Shown in pieces: positions 56,598 through 64,000 of a stretch of 64,000 bases of DNA (position 1 is its first letter; each line of letters opens with the position of its first letter). The notes under the pieces are model-generated. The model saw only the letters and a list, made by a program, of their open reading frames with translations. It did no database searches and was not told where the DNA came from. The position numbers and the translations under genes are program-made. Origin of the DNA: Pseudomonas muyukensis (GTDB taxonomy: Bacteria; Pseudomonadota; Gammaproteobacteria; Pseudomonadales; Pseudomonadaceae); assembly GCF_019139535.1 (NCBI RefSeq), contig NZ_CP077073.1, forward strand, positions 1,934,001-1,998,000, read 5' to 3'.

Positions 56598-58761
56598 ACG
56601 CGCAGGCCTGGCGGTCGAGCCGCTCGAGCACTGGCCGCAATTCGGCCAGCGGCACCGGGCGGCTGAGCAGGTAGCCTTGCAGGTAGTCGCAGCCGTGGCT
56701 GGCGAGGAACTCATGTTGCTCGACGGTCTCGACGCCTTCGGTGACCACCTTCAGGTGCAGGGTATGGGCCATGACGATGATCGCCTGGACGATCTCGCGG
56801 TCCTTCTGGCTGCCCGGCACGTCGTGGATGAACGAGCGGTCGATCTTCAGCACGTCCAGCGGCAGGCGCTTGAGGTAGGCCAGCGAGGAGTAGCCTGTGC
56901 CGAAGTCGTCGATCGACAGCGCCACGCCCATGGCGCGGATGCGCTTGAGCAGGCTGACGGTGTGCTGGATATCGCCCATCAGCGCGTTCTCGGTGACTTC
57001 CAGCTCCAGCTGGCGCGCGGTGAGCCCGGCCTGGAACAGCGCCATTTCCACTTCCGTGGCCAGCTCCTCGCGGCCCAGGGTCAGTGCCGAGCAGTTCACC
57101 GTGACCTTGAGCTCGCCATAGCCATGCCGGTTGAGCTGGGCCAGGTCCTCGCAGGCGCGGCGTAGCACCCACAGGTCGAGGTCGGCGATCAGGCCGTTGG
57201 CCTCGGCGATGCAGATGAAACGTTCCGGGCTGAGCAGGCCATGCTGTGGATGCTGCCAGCGTACCAGCGCCTCGAGCTTAGCCACCTGGCCACTGCGCAG
57301 GTCGAAGATCGGCTGGTAGTGCACGCACAGGCCGCGTTCCTCGAACAGTGCCACGCGCAGTTCCTCCTCCAGTTGCAGTTCGAGGGTGGCGCGGGTCTTC
57401 AGGCCGGCGTTGAAGAAGTTCAGGTTGTTGCGCCCGCAGCCCTTGGACTGGTACAGCGCCAGGTCGGCGTTCTTCAGCAGCTCTTCGGTGCTCAGGCCGT
57501 CGTCGGGGAAGATACTGATGCCGATGCTGGTGGTCATCACCATGCGCCGGCCGGCCAGGTCGATGGGCTCCTTCATCCGCTGCATGATGCGTTGGGCCAG
57601 GTGGCGGGCTTCGTCGCGGCTGTTGAGGTTGGTGACGATGCAGAACTCGTCGCCGCCAAAGCGGGCTACCAGGTCCTGGCTGCGGGTGGCGGCCTTGATA
57701 TGCCCGGCGATCACCTTGAGCAGTTCGTCGCCCGCGGCATGGCCGAGGCTGTCGTTGATGCGCTTGAAGTGGTCGATGTCGAGGAACATCACCGCCAGCA
57801 TGCCCTCGTGGGCCGCCTGTTCGGCCAGGCGCTCGGCGAACACCTGGTTGAAGCCGCGGCGGTTGACCAGGTTGGTCAGGGCGTCGTAATGGGCCGCTTG
57901 CTGCAACGACACCCGTGCCTGGTCGAGCTGGCTGAGCAGCACGTTGACCCGGCGCAGGTCGTGCTCCTTGCTTTGCAGCTTCTTGTCGGCCAGGGCGGCG
58001 CTGATGCTGCTGCCGCTGATCAGCAAGGTAATGAAGGCGATGGTCAGCGCCAATTGCAGGCTGTTGTCCACCGTGGGCAGGCGCAGCGCGGCCTCGCTGG
58101 GGATCACCAGGGTCATTGCGGTCATGCCGGTGAAGTGGGTGAGCACGATGCCGCCGGCCATCAACAGGCTGGCGCCGTACTTGAGCAGCAGGTGCAGGGT
58201 GCCGCTGCCTTGGTGAAAATAGCGGGCCATCAGCAGCGCCACCAGGCTGGTGGCGATGGCGATGGCGATGGACGCCAGCAGCAGGCCGGTCTGGTAGTAC
58301 TGCTGGGCGCTGGTCTGCAGCGCGGCCATGCCGATGTAGTGCATGGCGCTGATGCCCAGGCCGATGAACAGCGCGGTTTGCAGGTAGTGGCGCAGGTGCA
58401 TGTGGCTGCGATCGAGGCTGCTCATCGCCAGCCAGGCGGCGCACAGGGCGATCAGCAGCGACAGGCCGGTGAGCGGGGCGTCATAGTGGATTTCCAGCGG
58501 GGCCTGGAAGGCCAGCATGCTGATGAAGTGCATGGCCCAGATGCCGCCGGCCAGGCAGCAGGCGCCCAGCACCCGCCATTGTCGGCGGGCCATGCGGTCT
58601 TCGCAGTGGCTCTGGCGTTCGGCCATGTCCAGGGTGGCGAAACAGGCGGCGCACGCCACGGCATAGGCGAGCAGCACCAGGAAGGGGTTGTGTCGGCAGT
58701 CGAGGATGATCTGTCCGGTCGCCGGCAGCTCGGCGAACAATTGCAGTCCCAGCCACTCCAT
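56497..58761 (-). CDS. MHYT-GGDEF-EAL cyclic-di-GMP protein
   Basis: Membrane c-di-GMP enzyme, 754 residues. An N-terminal MHYT sensor of seven spans holds the motifs MHFIS, MHYIG and THFTG, proposed to bind copper and sense gas. A GGDEF domain has an intact FGGDEF and an I-site RSQD five residues before it. The EAL domain has an intact EALVRWQHP, DDFGTGYSSL and KIDRSFI. Both activities could therefore be working. ATG 58761 has AGAGG six bases upstream. The last 34 codons overlap the convergent dehydrogenase gene. Confidence 0.94.
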   Translation of the reverse strand: MEWLGLQLFAELPATGQIILDCRHNPFLVLLAYAVACAACFATLDMAERQSHCEDRMARRQWRVLGACCLAGGIWAMHFISMLAFQAPLEIHYDAPLTGLSLLIALCAAWLAMSSLDRSHMHLRHYLQTALFIGLGISAMHYIGMAALQTSAQQYYQTGLLLASIAIAIATSLVALLMARYFHQGSGTLHLLLKYGASLLMAGGIVLTHFTGMTAMTLVIPSEAALRLPTVDNSLQLALTIAFITLLISGSSISAALADKKLQSKEHDLRRVNVLLSQLDQARVSLQQAAHYDALTNLVNRRGFNQVFAERLAEQAAHEGMLAVMFLDIDHFKRINDSLGHAAGDELLKVIAGHIKAATRSQDLVARFGGDEFCIVTNLNSRDEARHLAQRIMQRMKEPIDLAGRRMVMTTSIGISIFPDDGLSTEELLKNADLALYQSKGCGRNNLNFFNAGLKTRATLELQLEEELRVALFEERGLCVHYQPIFDLRSGQVAKLEALVRWQHPQHGLLSPERFICIAEANGLIADLDLWVLRRACEDLAQLNRHGYGELKVTVNCSALTLGREELATEVEMALFQAGLTARQLELEVTENALMGDIQHTVSLLKRIRAMGVALSIDDFGTGYSSLAYLKRLPLDVLKIDRSFIHDVPGSQKDREIVQAIIVMAHTLHLKVVTEGVETVEQHEFLASHGCDYLQGYLLSRPVPLAELRPVLERLDRQACAFNPCCDTALPGSPDLFPDTPGYRAGASIARRGH

Positions 58762-59074
58762 TGCAGGCCTCTTTGTCGAGTTTTCACTCGTCCCCACAAA
58801 GCGCGGATGGAGACTGTTCCTGCTGGAGTATAGGAACGCAGGCTTAAGCCTTCCTGATTAATGGCACTTTGGTTTCTACCATTTGGATATGAAGGTAATA
58901 GCTGGAAGGTCTAAATGGGTGTTCGGCTTCGCGCGATCCCTGTAGGAGCGGCCTTGTGTCGCGAAGGGCTGCGAAGCAGCCCCGACAATCTTGCGACACA
59001 GCCAAGACCCTGGGGCCGCTGCGCGACCCTTTCGCGACACAAGGCCGCTCCTACAGGGGATACGCGAATTCCGA
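58762..59074. promoter_or_regulatory. Region between the cyclic-di-GMP gene and rapA
   Basis: This 313-bp stretch holds the promoter of the MHYT-GGDEF-EAL gene (AT-rich 58840-58915) and then the long REP pair at 58939-59058. No gene seen. Confidence 0.55.
58939..59058. repeat. Long inverted REP/BIME-like element
   Basis: CCTGTAGGAGCGGCCTTGTG at the left and its complement CACAAGGCCGCTCCTACAGG at the right, with an inner GGGCTGCGAAGCAGCCCC hairpin. It closely matches the element at 9265-9381. Confidence 0.88.
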
Positions 59075-61921
59075 TCAGCCAGCGACCAGCACCCGGATCG
59101 CCTCCAGGCGCAGGGCGGCTTTCTCCAGCGCCGTCAGGCTGTCTTCACGCTGCTTGCGCAGGGCGTCGATCTCGCTGTCACGCACACTCGGGTTGACCGC
59201 CTTGAGCGCGGTCAGGCGCGCCAGCTCCTCGTCGGCTTCGGCGCTCAGGCGCTGCTTGGCCTGGGCCACACGTTCCTCGTGGGTCGGCATGACCTTGGCC
59301 TCGCCGTCGGCGATGCGCTTGGCCAGCACGTCGCGCTGGGCCTGGACGAACTTGTTGGCACTGGCCTTGGGCACGCTTTCGAGCTGGTCGTTGAGGGTCT
59401 CGAAGGCCACCCGCGGGCCCAGGTCGTTGCCATTGGCGTCGAGCAGGCAGCGCAGCGCCGCCGGTGGCAGGTAGCGGCCCAGTTGCAGGCTGCGCGGGGC
59501 TACCACTTCGCTGACGTAGAGCAGCTCGAGCAGCACGGTGCCGGGCTTGAGGGCTTTGTTCTTGATCAGCGCCACGGCGGTGTTGCCCATCGAGCCGGAC
59601 AGCACCAGGTCCATGCCGCCCTGGACCATCGGGTGTTCCCAGGTAAGGAACTGCATGTCCTCGCGCGACAGCGCCTGGCCGCGGTCGTAGGTGATGGTCA
59701 CGCCTTCGTCGTCGCCCAGCGGGAAGCTGGCGTCGAGCATCTTCTCGCTCGGCTTGAGCACCAAGGCGTTTTCCGAGTGGTCCTCGCTGTCGATGCCGAA
59801 GGCGTCGAACAGGGTTTCCATGTAGATGGGCAGGGCGAACTGGTCGTCCTGTTCGAGAATGTCCTCGACCAACGCCTGGCCTTCGCCGGCGCCACCGGAG
59901 TTGAGTTCCAGCAGGCGGTCACGGCCGGTGTGCAGCTCGGCTTCCAGGCGCTCGCGCTCGGCGCGGGCCTCGGCCACCAGCTTGTCCCAACCCTTGGCGT
60001 CGCCGCCAGGCAGTTGCGCCAGCAGGCGCGGGCCGAACTGGTGCTGCAGGGCGTTGCCAGTCGGGCAGGTATTGAGGAAGGCGTTGAGGCCCTCGTGGTA
60101 CCACTGGAACAGGCGCTGTTGCGGGCTGTCCTGCAAGTAGGGGATGTGCAGCTCGATGGTGTGCTTCTGGCCGATCCGGTCGAGGCGGCCGATGCGCTGC
60201 TCGAGCAGGTCTGGGTGGGCCGGCAGGTCGAACATCACCAGGTGATGGGCGAACTGGAAGTTGCGGCCTTCGCTGCCGATCTCGGAGCAGATCAGCACCT
60301 GGGCGCCAAATTCCTCGTCGGCGAAATAGGCCGCGGCGCGGTCGCGCTCGAGGATGCTCATGCCCTCGTGGAACACCGTGGCTGGAATGCCGGAGCGCAC
60401 GCGCAGGGCGTCTTCCAGGTCCATGGCGGTTTCGGCGTGGGCGCAGATCACCAGCACCTTGGTGCGCTTGAGCATTTTCAGGGTGTCGATCAGCCAGTCG
60501 ACCCGTGGGTCGAAGCGCCACCAGCGCTCGTCGTCGGCGGCTTCGCCCTGGGCCTGGAAGGCCACTTCCGGGTACAGCTCGGCGCGCTCGCCGGACGGCA
60601 GCTCGGCGTACTGCTCGGGGTTGGCCAGCGGGTAGGGGTGCAACTGGCGCTCGGGGAAGCCCTGGATCGCCGCGCGGGTGTTACGGAACAGCACGCGGCC
60701 AGTGCCGTGGCGGTCGAGCAGCTCGCGGATCAGGCGGGCGCTGGCCTGGCTGTCGCCATCGCTGACGGCGCCCAGCAGCGCCTCGCCTTCGGCGCCGAGG
60801 AAACCCTGGATGGTGGCGTGGGCCTTGGGCGACAGGCGGCCCTCGTCGAGCAGTTCCTGCACCGCCTCGGCCACCGGGCGATAGTGTTCGCTCTCGGCGC
60901 GGAACGCGGCCAGGTCATGGAAACGGTTGGGGTCGAGCAGGCGCAGGCGGGCGAAGTGGCTGTCCTGGCCGAGCTGCTCGGGGGTGGCGGTGAGCAGCAG
61001 CACGCCGGGGATCACCTGGGCCAGTTGCTCGACCAGGGCGTACTCGGGGCTGGCCTGTTCCTCGTGCCACACCAGGTGGTGGGCTTCGTCGACCACCATC
61101 AGGTCCCAGCCGGCGGCGAACAGCGCATCCTGGGCCTTCTCGTCGTCCACCAGCCACTCCAGGGCGACCAGCGCCAGCTGGGCATCCTCGAACGGGTTGC
61201 TGGCGTCGCTCTCGATGAAACGCTCGGCGTCGAACAGCGCGACCTGCAGGTTGAAGCGCCGGCGCATTTCCACCAGCCATTGGTGCTGCAGGTTCTCCGG
61301 CACCAAAATCAGCACGCGGCTGGCGCGGCCGGACAGCAGCTGGCGGTGGATCACCAGGCCGGCCTCGATGGTCTTGCCCAGGCCTACTTCGTCGGCCAGC
61401 AACACGCGCGGGGCGATGCGGTCGGCGACTTCGCGGGCGATGTGCAACTGGTGGGCGATTGGCTGCGCGCGTACGCCGCCCAGGCCCCACAGGGTCGAGA
61501 GCATCTGCTTGCTGGTGTGTTGCAGGGTGTTGTAGCGCAGCGAGAACCACGACAGCGGGTCGATCTGCCCGGCGAACAGACGGTCGCTGGCCAGGCGGAA
61601 CTGGATGAAGTTCGACAGTTGCGTCTCGGGCAGCGTGCACGCCTGGTTCTGCCCGTCGATGCCGTGGTAGACCAGCAGGCCGTCGACGTCCTCGACTTCG
61701 CGCACGGTCAGCTTCCAGCCCTCGAAATGGGTGATCTGGTCGCCCGGCGAGAAGCGCACGCGGGTCAGCGGCGCATTGCGTAGCGAGTACTGGCGGGTGT
61801 CGCCCGTGGCCGGGTAGAGCACGGTCAACAGGCGGCCATCCTGCGCCAGGATGGTCCCAAGACCGAGCTCGGCTTCGCTGTCGCTGATCCAGCGTTGCCC
61901 CGGTTGATACTGCTGCGCCAT
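59075..61921 (-). CDS. rapA: RNA polymerase-associated ATPase RapA
   Basis: Swi2/Snf2-type ATPase that binds RNA polymerase and recycles it. The protein has 948 residues. Two Tudor-like N-terminal domains (1-110) are followed by motif [11 protein letters not shown] near residue 175, motif II DEAHH near 278, and motif [14 protein letters not shown] near 585. A long C-terminal domain completes the family length (about 950-970). Divergent from a lipoprotein gene. Confidence 0.96.
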   Translation of the reverse strand: MAQQYQPGQRWISDSEAELGLGTILAQDGRLLTVLYPATGDTRQYSLRNAPLTRVRFSPGDQITHFEGWKLTVREVEDVDGLLVYHGIDGQNQACTLPETQLSNFIQFRLASDRLFAGQIDPLSWFSLRYNTLQHTSKQMLSTLWGLGGVRAQPIAHQLHIAREVADRIAPRVLLADEVGLGKTIEAGLVIHRQLLSGRASRVLILVPENLQHQWLVEMRRRFNLQVALFDAERFIESDASNPFEDAQLALVALEWLVDDEKAQDALFAAGWDLMVVDEAHHLVWHEEQASPEYALVEQLAQVIPGVLLLTATPEQLGQDSHFARLRLLDPNRFHDLAAFRAESEHYRPVAEAVQELLDEGRLSPKAHATIQGFLGAEGEALLGAVSDGDSQASARLIRELLDRHGTGRVLFRNTRAAIQGFPERQLHPYPLANPEQYAELPSGERAELYPEVAFQAQGEAADDERWWRFDPRVDWLIDTLKMLKRTKVLVICAHAETAMDLEDALRVRSGIPATVFHEGMSILERDRAAAYFADEEFGAQVLICSEIGSEGRNFQFAHHLVMFDLPAHPDLLEQRIGRLDRIGQKHTIELHIPYLQDSPQQRLFQWYHEGLNAFLNTCPTGNALQHQFGPRLLAQLPGGDAKGWDKLVAEARAERERLEAELHTGRDRLLELNSGGAGEGQALVEDILEQDDQFALPIYMETLFDAFGIDSEDHSENALVLKPSEKMLDASFPLGDDEGVTITYDRGQALSREDMQFLTWEHPMVQGGMDLVLSGSMGNTAVALIKNKALKPGTVLLELLYVSEVVAPRSLQLGRYLPPAALRCLLDANGNDLGPRVAFETLNDQLESVPKASANKFVQAQRDVLAKRIADGEAKVMPTHEERVAQAKQRLSAEADEELARLTALKAVNPSVRDSEIDALRKQREDSLTALEKAALRLEAIRVLVAG

Positions 61922-62057
61922 ACTGCCAAAACTCCCGCGATGAAAAAGCCGGTCATGTTACCGGATCGGCTGCGCCAGACCAAAGATTACTCGAACGAGT
62001 AGAGAGTCTAGCGTGTTCGTCGAGGCACACCGTCCCGTCACGAGGGCCACGCGCCAC

Positions 62058-62750
62058 ATGTTTGCCAAGCACCGTTGGTTGAACCTCTCCTTGGGCCTGG
62101 GCAGCCTGGCGCTGCTGGCCGCTTGCGAACAGAAAAGCTTCGAGATCCTGCCACCCATTCCAGTGGAGCAACTGGAGGTGCTCGGCGTGCAGACGCCGAT
62201 CAAGAGCGTGCACTTTCATGACCGCGAGGGCGAGGGTTTGCTGGTATTGAGCCGGGTCGATGGCCAGGCCACCGACCCGGATACCGAGGAAGAAGTCGAC
62301 AAGGTGCTGCTCAAGGCCACTTTGTATGGCCGCGCCGCCGGTGGCGATGCCTTCAAGGCACGCTGGCAGATCGAGCAGGAGACCACCTGTGCCGGCCTCG
62401 ACCTGGATGTCGACTTCTATCCCGACGTCAGCGATGTCAGCGACCTGAACAAGGACGGCGTGGCCGAAGTGACCGTGGCCAGCCATGCGTTCTGCGGCGG
62501 CGGGATCGACCCGCACGACATCGCCATCGAGATGCGCGAAGGGCAGGCCAGCTACACCATCACCGGCCAGTCGCTGATCGCCCCGCCCGGCGAGGATCCG
62601 TTCGGCGGCGAGCGCGAGGACAGCGCCTCGCTCAAGGGCGCGCCACAGGTGCTGCGCGAGCATATGGACGCGGTGTGGCTGCAGGTCTACAAGCGGCCGT
62701 GGAACGATTCGGTCAACGCGCCGGACGACGGCCCCGACGATGCCGAATAA
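62058..62750 (+). CDS. Lipoprotein, possibly M949_RS01915-like
   Basis: The protein has 230 residues. The signal peptide ends in LALLAAC (lipobox). The mature part carries a blade-like segment DVSDLNKDGVAEVTVASHAFCGGGIDP (in pieces), which looks like an FG-GAP-type Asp-rich loop DLNKDGVAE, and a C-terminal QVYKRPW. It resembles the M949_RS01915 family of surface-polysaccharide related proteins; this likeness is from memory. ATG 62058 is chosen over 62013 because the signal peptide begins there. Confidence 0.75.
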   Translation: MFAKHRWLNLSLGLGSLALLAACEQKSFEILPPIPVEQLEVLGVQTPIKSVHFHDREGEGLLVLSRVDGQATDPDTEEEVDKVLLKATLYGRAAGGDAFKARWQIEQETTCAGLDLDVDFYPDVSDVSDLNKDGVAEVTVASHAFCGGGIDPHDIAIEMREGQASYTITGQSLIAPPGEDPFGGEREDSASLKGAPQVLREHMDAVWLQVYKRPWNDSVNAPDDGPDDAE

Positions 62751-62852
62751 CCGCGGTCTATACTGGCGGCTGTGACGCACCGCACACCGTTGCCCGGCGC
62801 TATTCAAGGCGGCGTGTCGGCGGCCGACACAGTGGCTACAGGAGACCATGCC

Positions 62853-63179
62853 ATGCTGCCGCCGATCATCCCGCTCAGTGCCGCCCCCGTGACCTCGCAA
62901 CAGGATCCGGTCAAGCCGCCGCCGACCATCCCTCCGGTGGTACCGGCGCAGCCGGCCTCCAGCGACGCCAGCGTCGACCTCAAGCGCCATCGCGACCCCG
63001 AGGAGCAAGTGCTGTTGCTGCGCGACGAACAGCGCCGCCAGCAACAGCGGCGCGAGCAGGCCGAAGCTGAGCGCCATGGGGCCATGCCGGGCGATGAACT
63101 CAATGCCGACAACACCGTACCGGTAGCGCCGTTGGGCGAGCGCACGCGCCAGGGCTTGCTGGTGGATATCGAAGTCTGA
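62853..63179 (+). CDS. Hypothetical protein, Pro-rich N-terminus and charged helix
   Basis: Not recognised. The protein has 108 residues: a Pro-rich part (MLPPIIPLSAAP, KPPPTIPPVVPAQP), then an Arg/Gln/Glu-rich probable helix (EEQVLLLRDEQRRQQQRREQ) and a short C-terminus. GGAGACC precedes ATG 62853. Upstream in-frame ATG at 62772 lacks a ribosome site. Confidence 0.65.
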   Translation: MLPPIIPLSAAPVTSQQDPVKPPPTIPPVVPAQPASSDASVDLKRHRDPEEQVLLLRDEQRRQQQRREQAEAERHGAMPGDELNADNTVPVAPLGERTRQGLLVDIEV

Positions 63180-63239
63180 CTAGTCAGCACCCACGCTTGC
63201 CTTCATCATGAAGGCCTCTGCTGTCCGTCGAGCCCGCCC

Positions 63240-63401
63240 ATGAGCCAAGACAACCTGATCGACTTCGGTGCCGAGCGCGCCAAACGTATCCACGACCTCA
63301 ACGACAAGCGCCTGAACGACATGCGTCAGGCCTTCGAGCAAGCCATGCCGCTGGGCCAGGCCAAGAAGAAAAAGCCCAAGGGCAAGCCGAAGAAGCGTTA
63401 A
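63240..63401 (+). CDS. Small basic hypothetical protein
   Basis: The protein has 53 residues: an amphipathic helix (LIDFGAERAKRIHDLNDKRLND) and a Lys-rich end (AKKKKPKGKPKKR). Codon use fits its neighbours and it starts 60 bp after the previous gene. Nucleic-acid binding is possible from composition only. Confidence 0.65.
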   Translation: MSQDNLIDFGAERAKRIHDLNDKRLNDMRQAFEQAMPLGQAKKKKPKGKPKKR

Positions 63402-63536
63402 AAACTGATTCAGGTCAACCCCGCACCCGCCTTGCGTGCCCGGCCCCGGGCACCTTTGACTCCGGTCAATTTTCCCCCTCCCGGCATTGGTTACCTTGCA
63501 CCCATCGGATGACGGCACACCAAGGGAGGGGCCGAC

Positions 63537-63653
63537 ATGTTCTTCGACAACGTGGTTATCGCAGGTGTGGTAACGGTCGGATTGATGTTGGCGTTCTTCG
63601 CCGGTCTGGGCATTTTCATCTGGAAGGATTCGAAAAAGCGCAATCAGCGCTGA
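63537..63653 (+). CDS. ccoM: Small cbb3 cytochrome oxidase subunit CcoM
   Basis: The protein has 38 residues: a single membrane span (VVIAGVVTVGLMLAFFAGLGIFIW) with a short acidic N-terminus MFFDN and a basic C-terminus KDSKKRNQR. This matches the CcoM subunit described from the P. stutzeri cbb3 oxidase, which stabilises the complex. GGGAGGGG precedes ATG 63537, and a strong terminator follows. It is far from the ccoNOQP genes, none of which is in this window. Confidence 0.8.
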   Translation: MFFDNVVIAGVVTVGLMLAFFAGLGIFIWKDSKKRNQR

Positions 63654-63687
63654 ATCGTTCCGGGTTCAGGAGCACGCAAGGCATTTA

Positions 63688-63714
63688 GGGCGACTTCGGT
63701 CGCCCATTTTTTTT
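63688..63714 (+). terminator. Terminator of ccoM
   Basis: GGGCGAC TTCG GTCGCCC hairpin with UUCG loop and eight T. Confidence 0.93.
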
Positions 63715-63919
63715 GCCTGGGGGAAATGCCCGTGAGGCCCGGGCATTGTTGCGCTGCCGTTGCCTGCGCGGGTCGGGGCGGCTCGTGACGCGAGGGCATG
63801 CCCAGGCTATCGGCGCTGGTTTATTTGATGCTTAGCTAGCTAATTAATCGATTGCGCCTTATCCTGCCTCCCGTTGTCTATCGTTCTTCCTACTACCCCT
63901 GCGCCCCAAGGTCCGATTC

Positions 63920-64000
63920 GTGCCTATTACCTTCCAGGCCCTGTTCGCCCCCGGCAGCCTTGCCCTGAAGTTCGCCATCAAGACCTTGCTCGGTGGCGGC
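63920..64000 (+). CDS. FUSC-family membrane protein, N-terminal fragment (cut by window end)
   Basis: Only 27 residues are in the window, from a GTG start: V(M)PITFQALFAPGSLALKFAIKT, then LLGGG. This opening is typical of FUSC/AaeB-like efflux proteins in Pseudomonas (aromatic-acid exporters). Start is weak because of the short sequence. The rest lies beyond the window. Confidence 0.5.
   Translation, partial: MPITFQALFAPGSLALKFAIKTLLGGG

Noticed and set aside
58991..61783. A 930-codon open frame antisense to rapA
   Set aside because: Shadow of rapA; no ribosome site and no family features.

Overview
The window is a high-GC gammaproteobacterial chromosome segment. Gene content and order point to a Pseudomonas of the P. 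putida group. The neighbour pairs argF/Fbp-type ATPase, bfr/bfd/peroxiredoxin, rnt-pyrC-motY-argG and rnf-nth, the braC-livHMGF operon, and many REP palindromes of the type found in that group all support this. No rRNA, tRNA, phage, insertion sequence or CRISPR array was seen, so most of the region reads as core genome.

Left part (1-16 kb): glycerol uptake (glpF, glpK); a Cys-tRNA(Pro) deacylase; a PhzF-family protein; an ABC ATPase translationally coupled to argF; a molybdopterin oxidoreductase; monothiol glutaredoxin grxD; a bacterioferritin with a degenerate ferroxidase site and its ferredoxin bfd behind a Fur-like box; a 2-Cys peroxiredoxin; rnt-pyrC; motY; argG. Next (16-25.5 kb) come an orphan LuxR-type response regulator, a small PA3496-type gene, an unusual rnf cluster (A-B-D-G-E, no rnfC) leading into nth, metG, apbC/mrp, a cold-shock gene and dcd.

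Middle (26-47 kb): an aspartoacylase-like deacylase, a QuiP-type Ntn acylase, a four-gene operon with two SEC-C zinc-motif proteins, two tandem OmpA-like lipoproteins, a DUF1145 gene coupled to a secreted collagen-like protein, then about 1 kb of repeats (octamer and heptamer tracts, an inverted pair of about 240-bp elements, eight copies of an 11-mer, eleven GAACCC units). After this come copD, dinG, an agarase-like glycoside hydrolase, a beta-lactamase-fold hydrolase, an OmpA lipoprotein with an Ala/Lys-rich tail, pdxH, a SlyB-like lipoprotein and an FAD dehydrogenase.

Right part (47-64 kb): the branched-chain amino-acid ABC transporter livF-livG-livM-livH-braC, a DUF2288 protein, a 727-residue tubulin/FtsZ-superfamily GTPase standing alone, a beta-hydroxyacid dehydrogenase, an MHYT-GGDEF-EAL protein, rapA, a lipoprotein, three small genes including the short cbb3-oxidase subunit ccoM, and the start of a FUSC-type membrane protein.

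The most unusual items are the tubulin-like GTPase with a complete set of nucleotide and T7-loop residues, and the remodelled Rnf complex. That complex has lost RnfC, the RnfB membrane anchor and three of the four cysteines that normally bind the RnfA/RnfE iron-sulfur cluster. All functional statements are from reading the sequence and from family knowledge; no database search was run.
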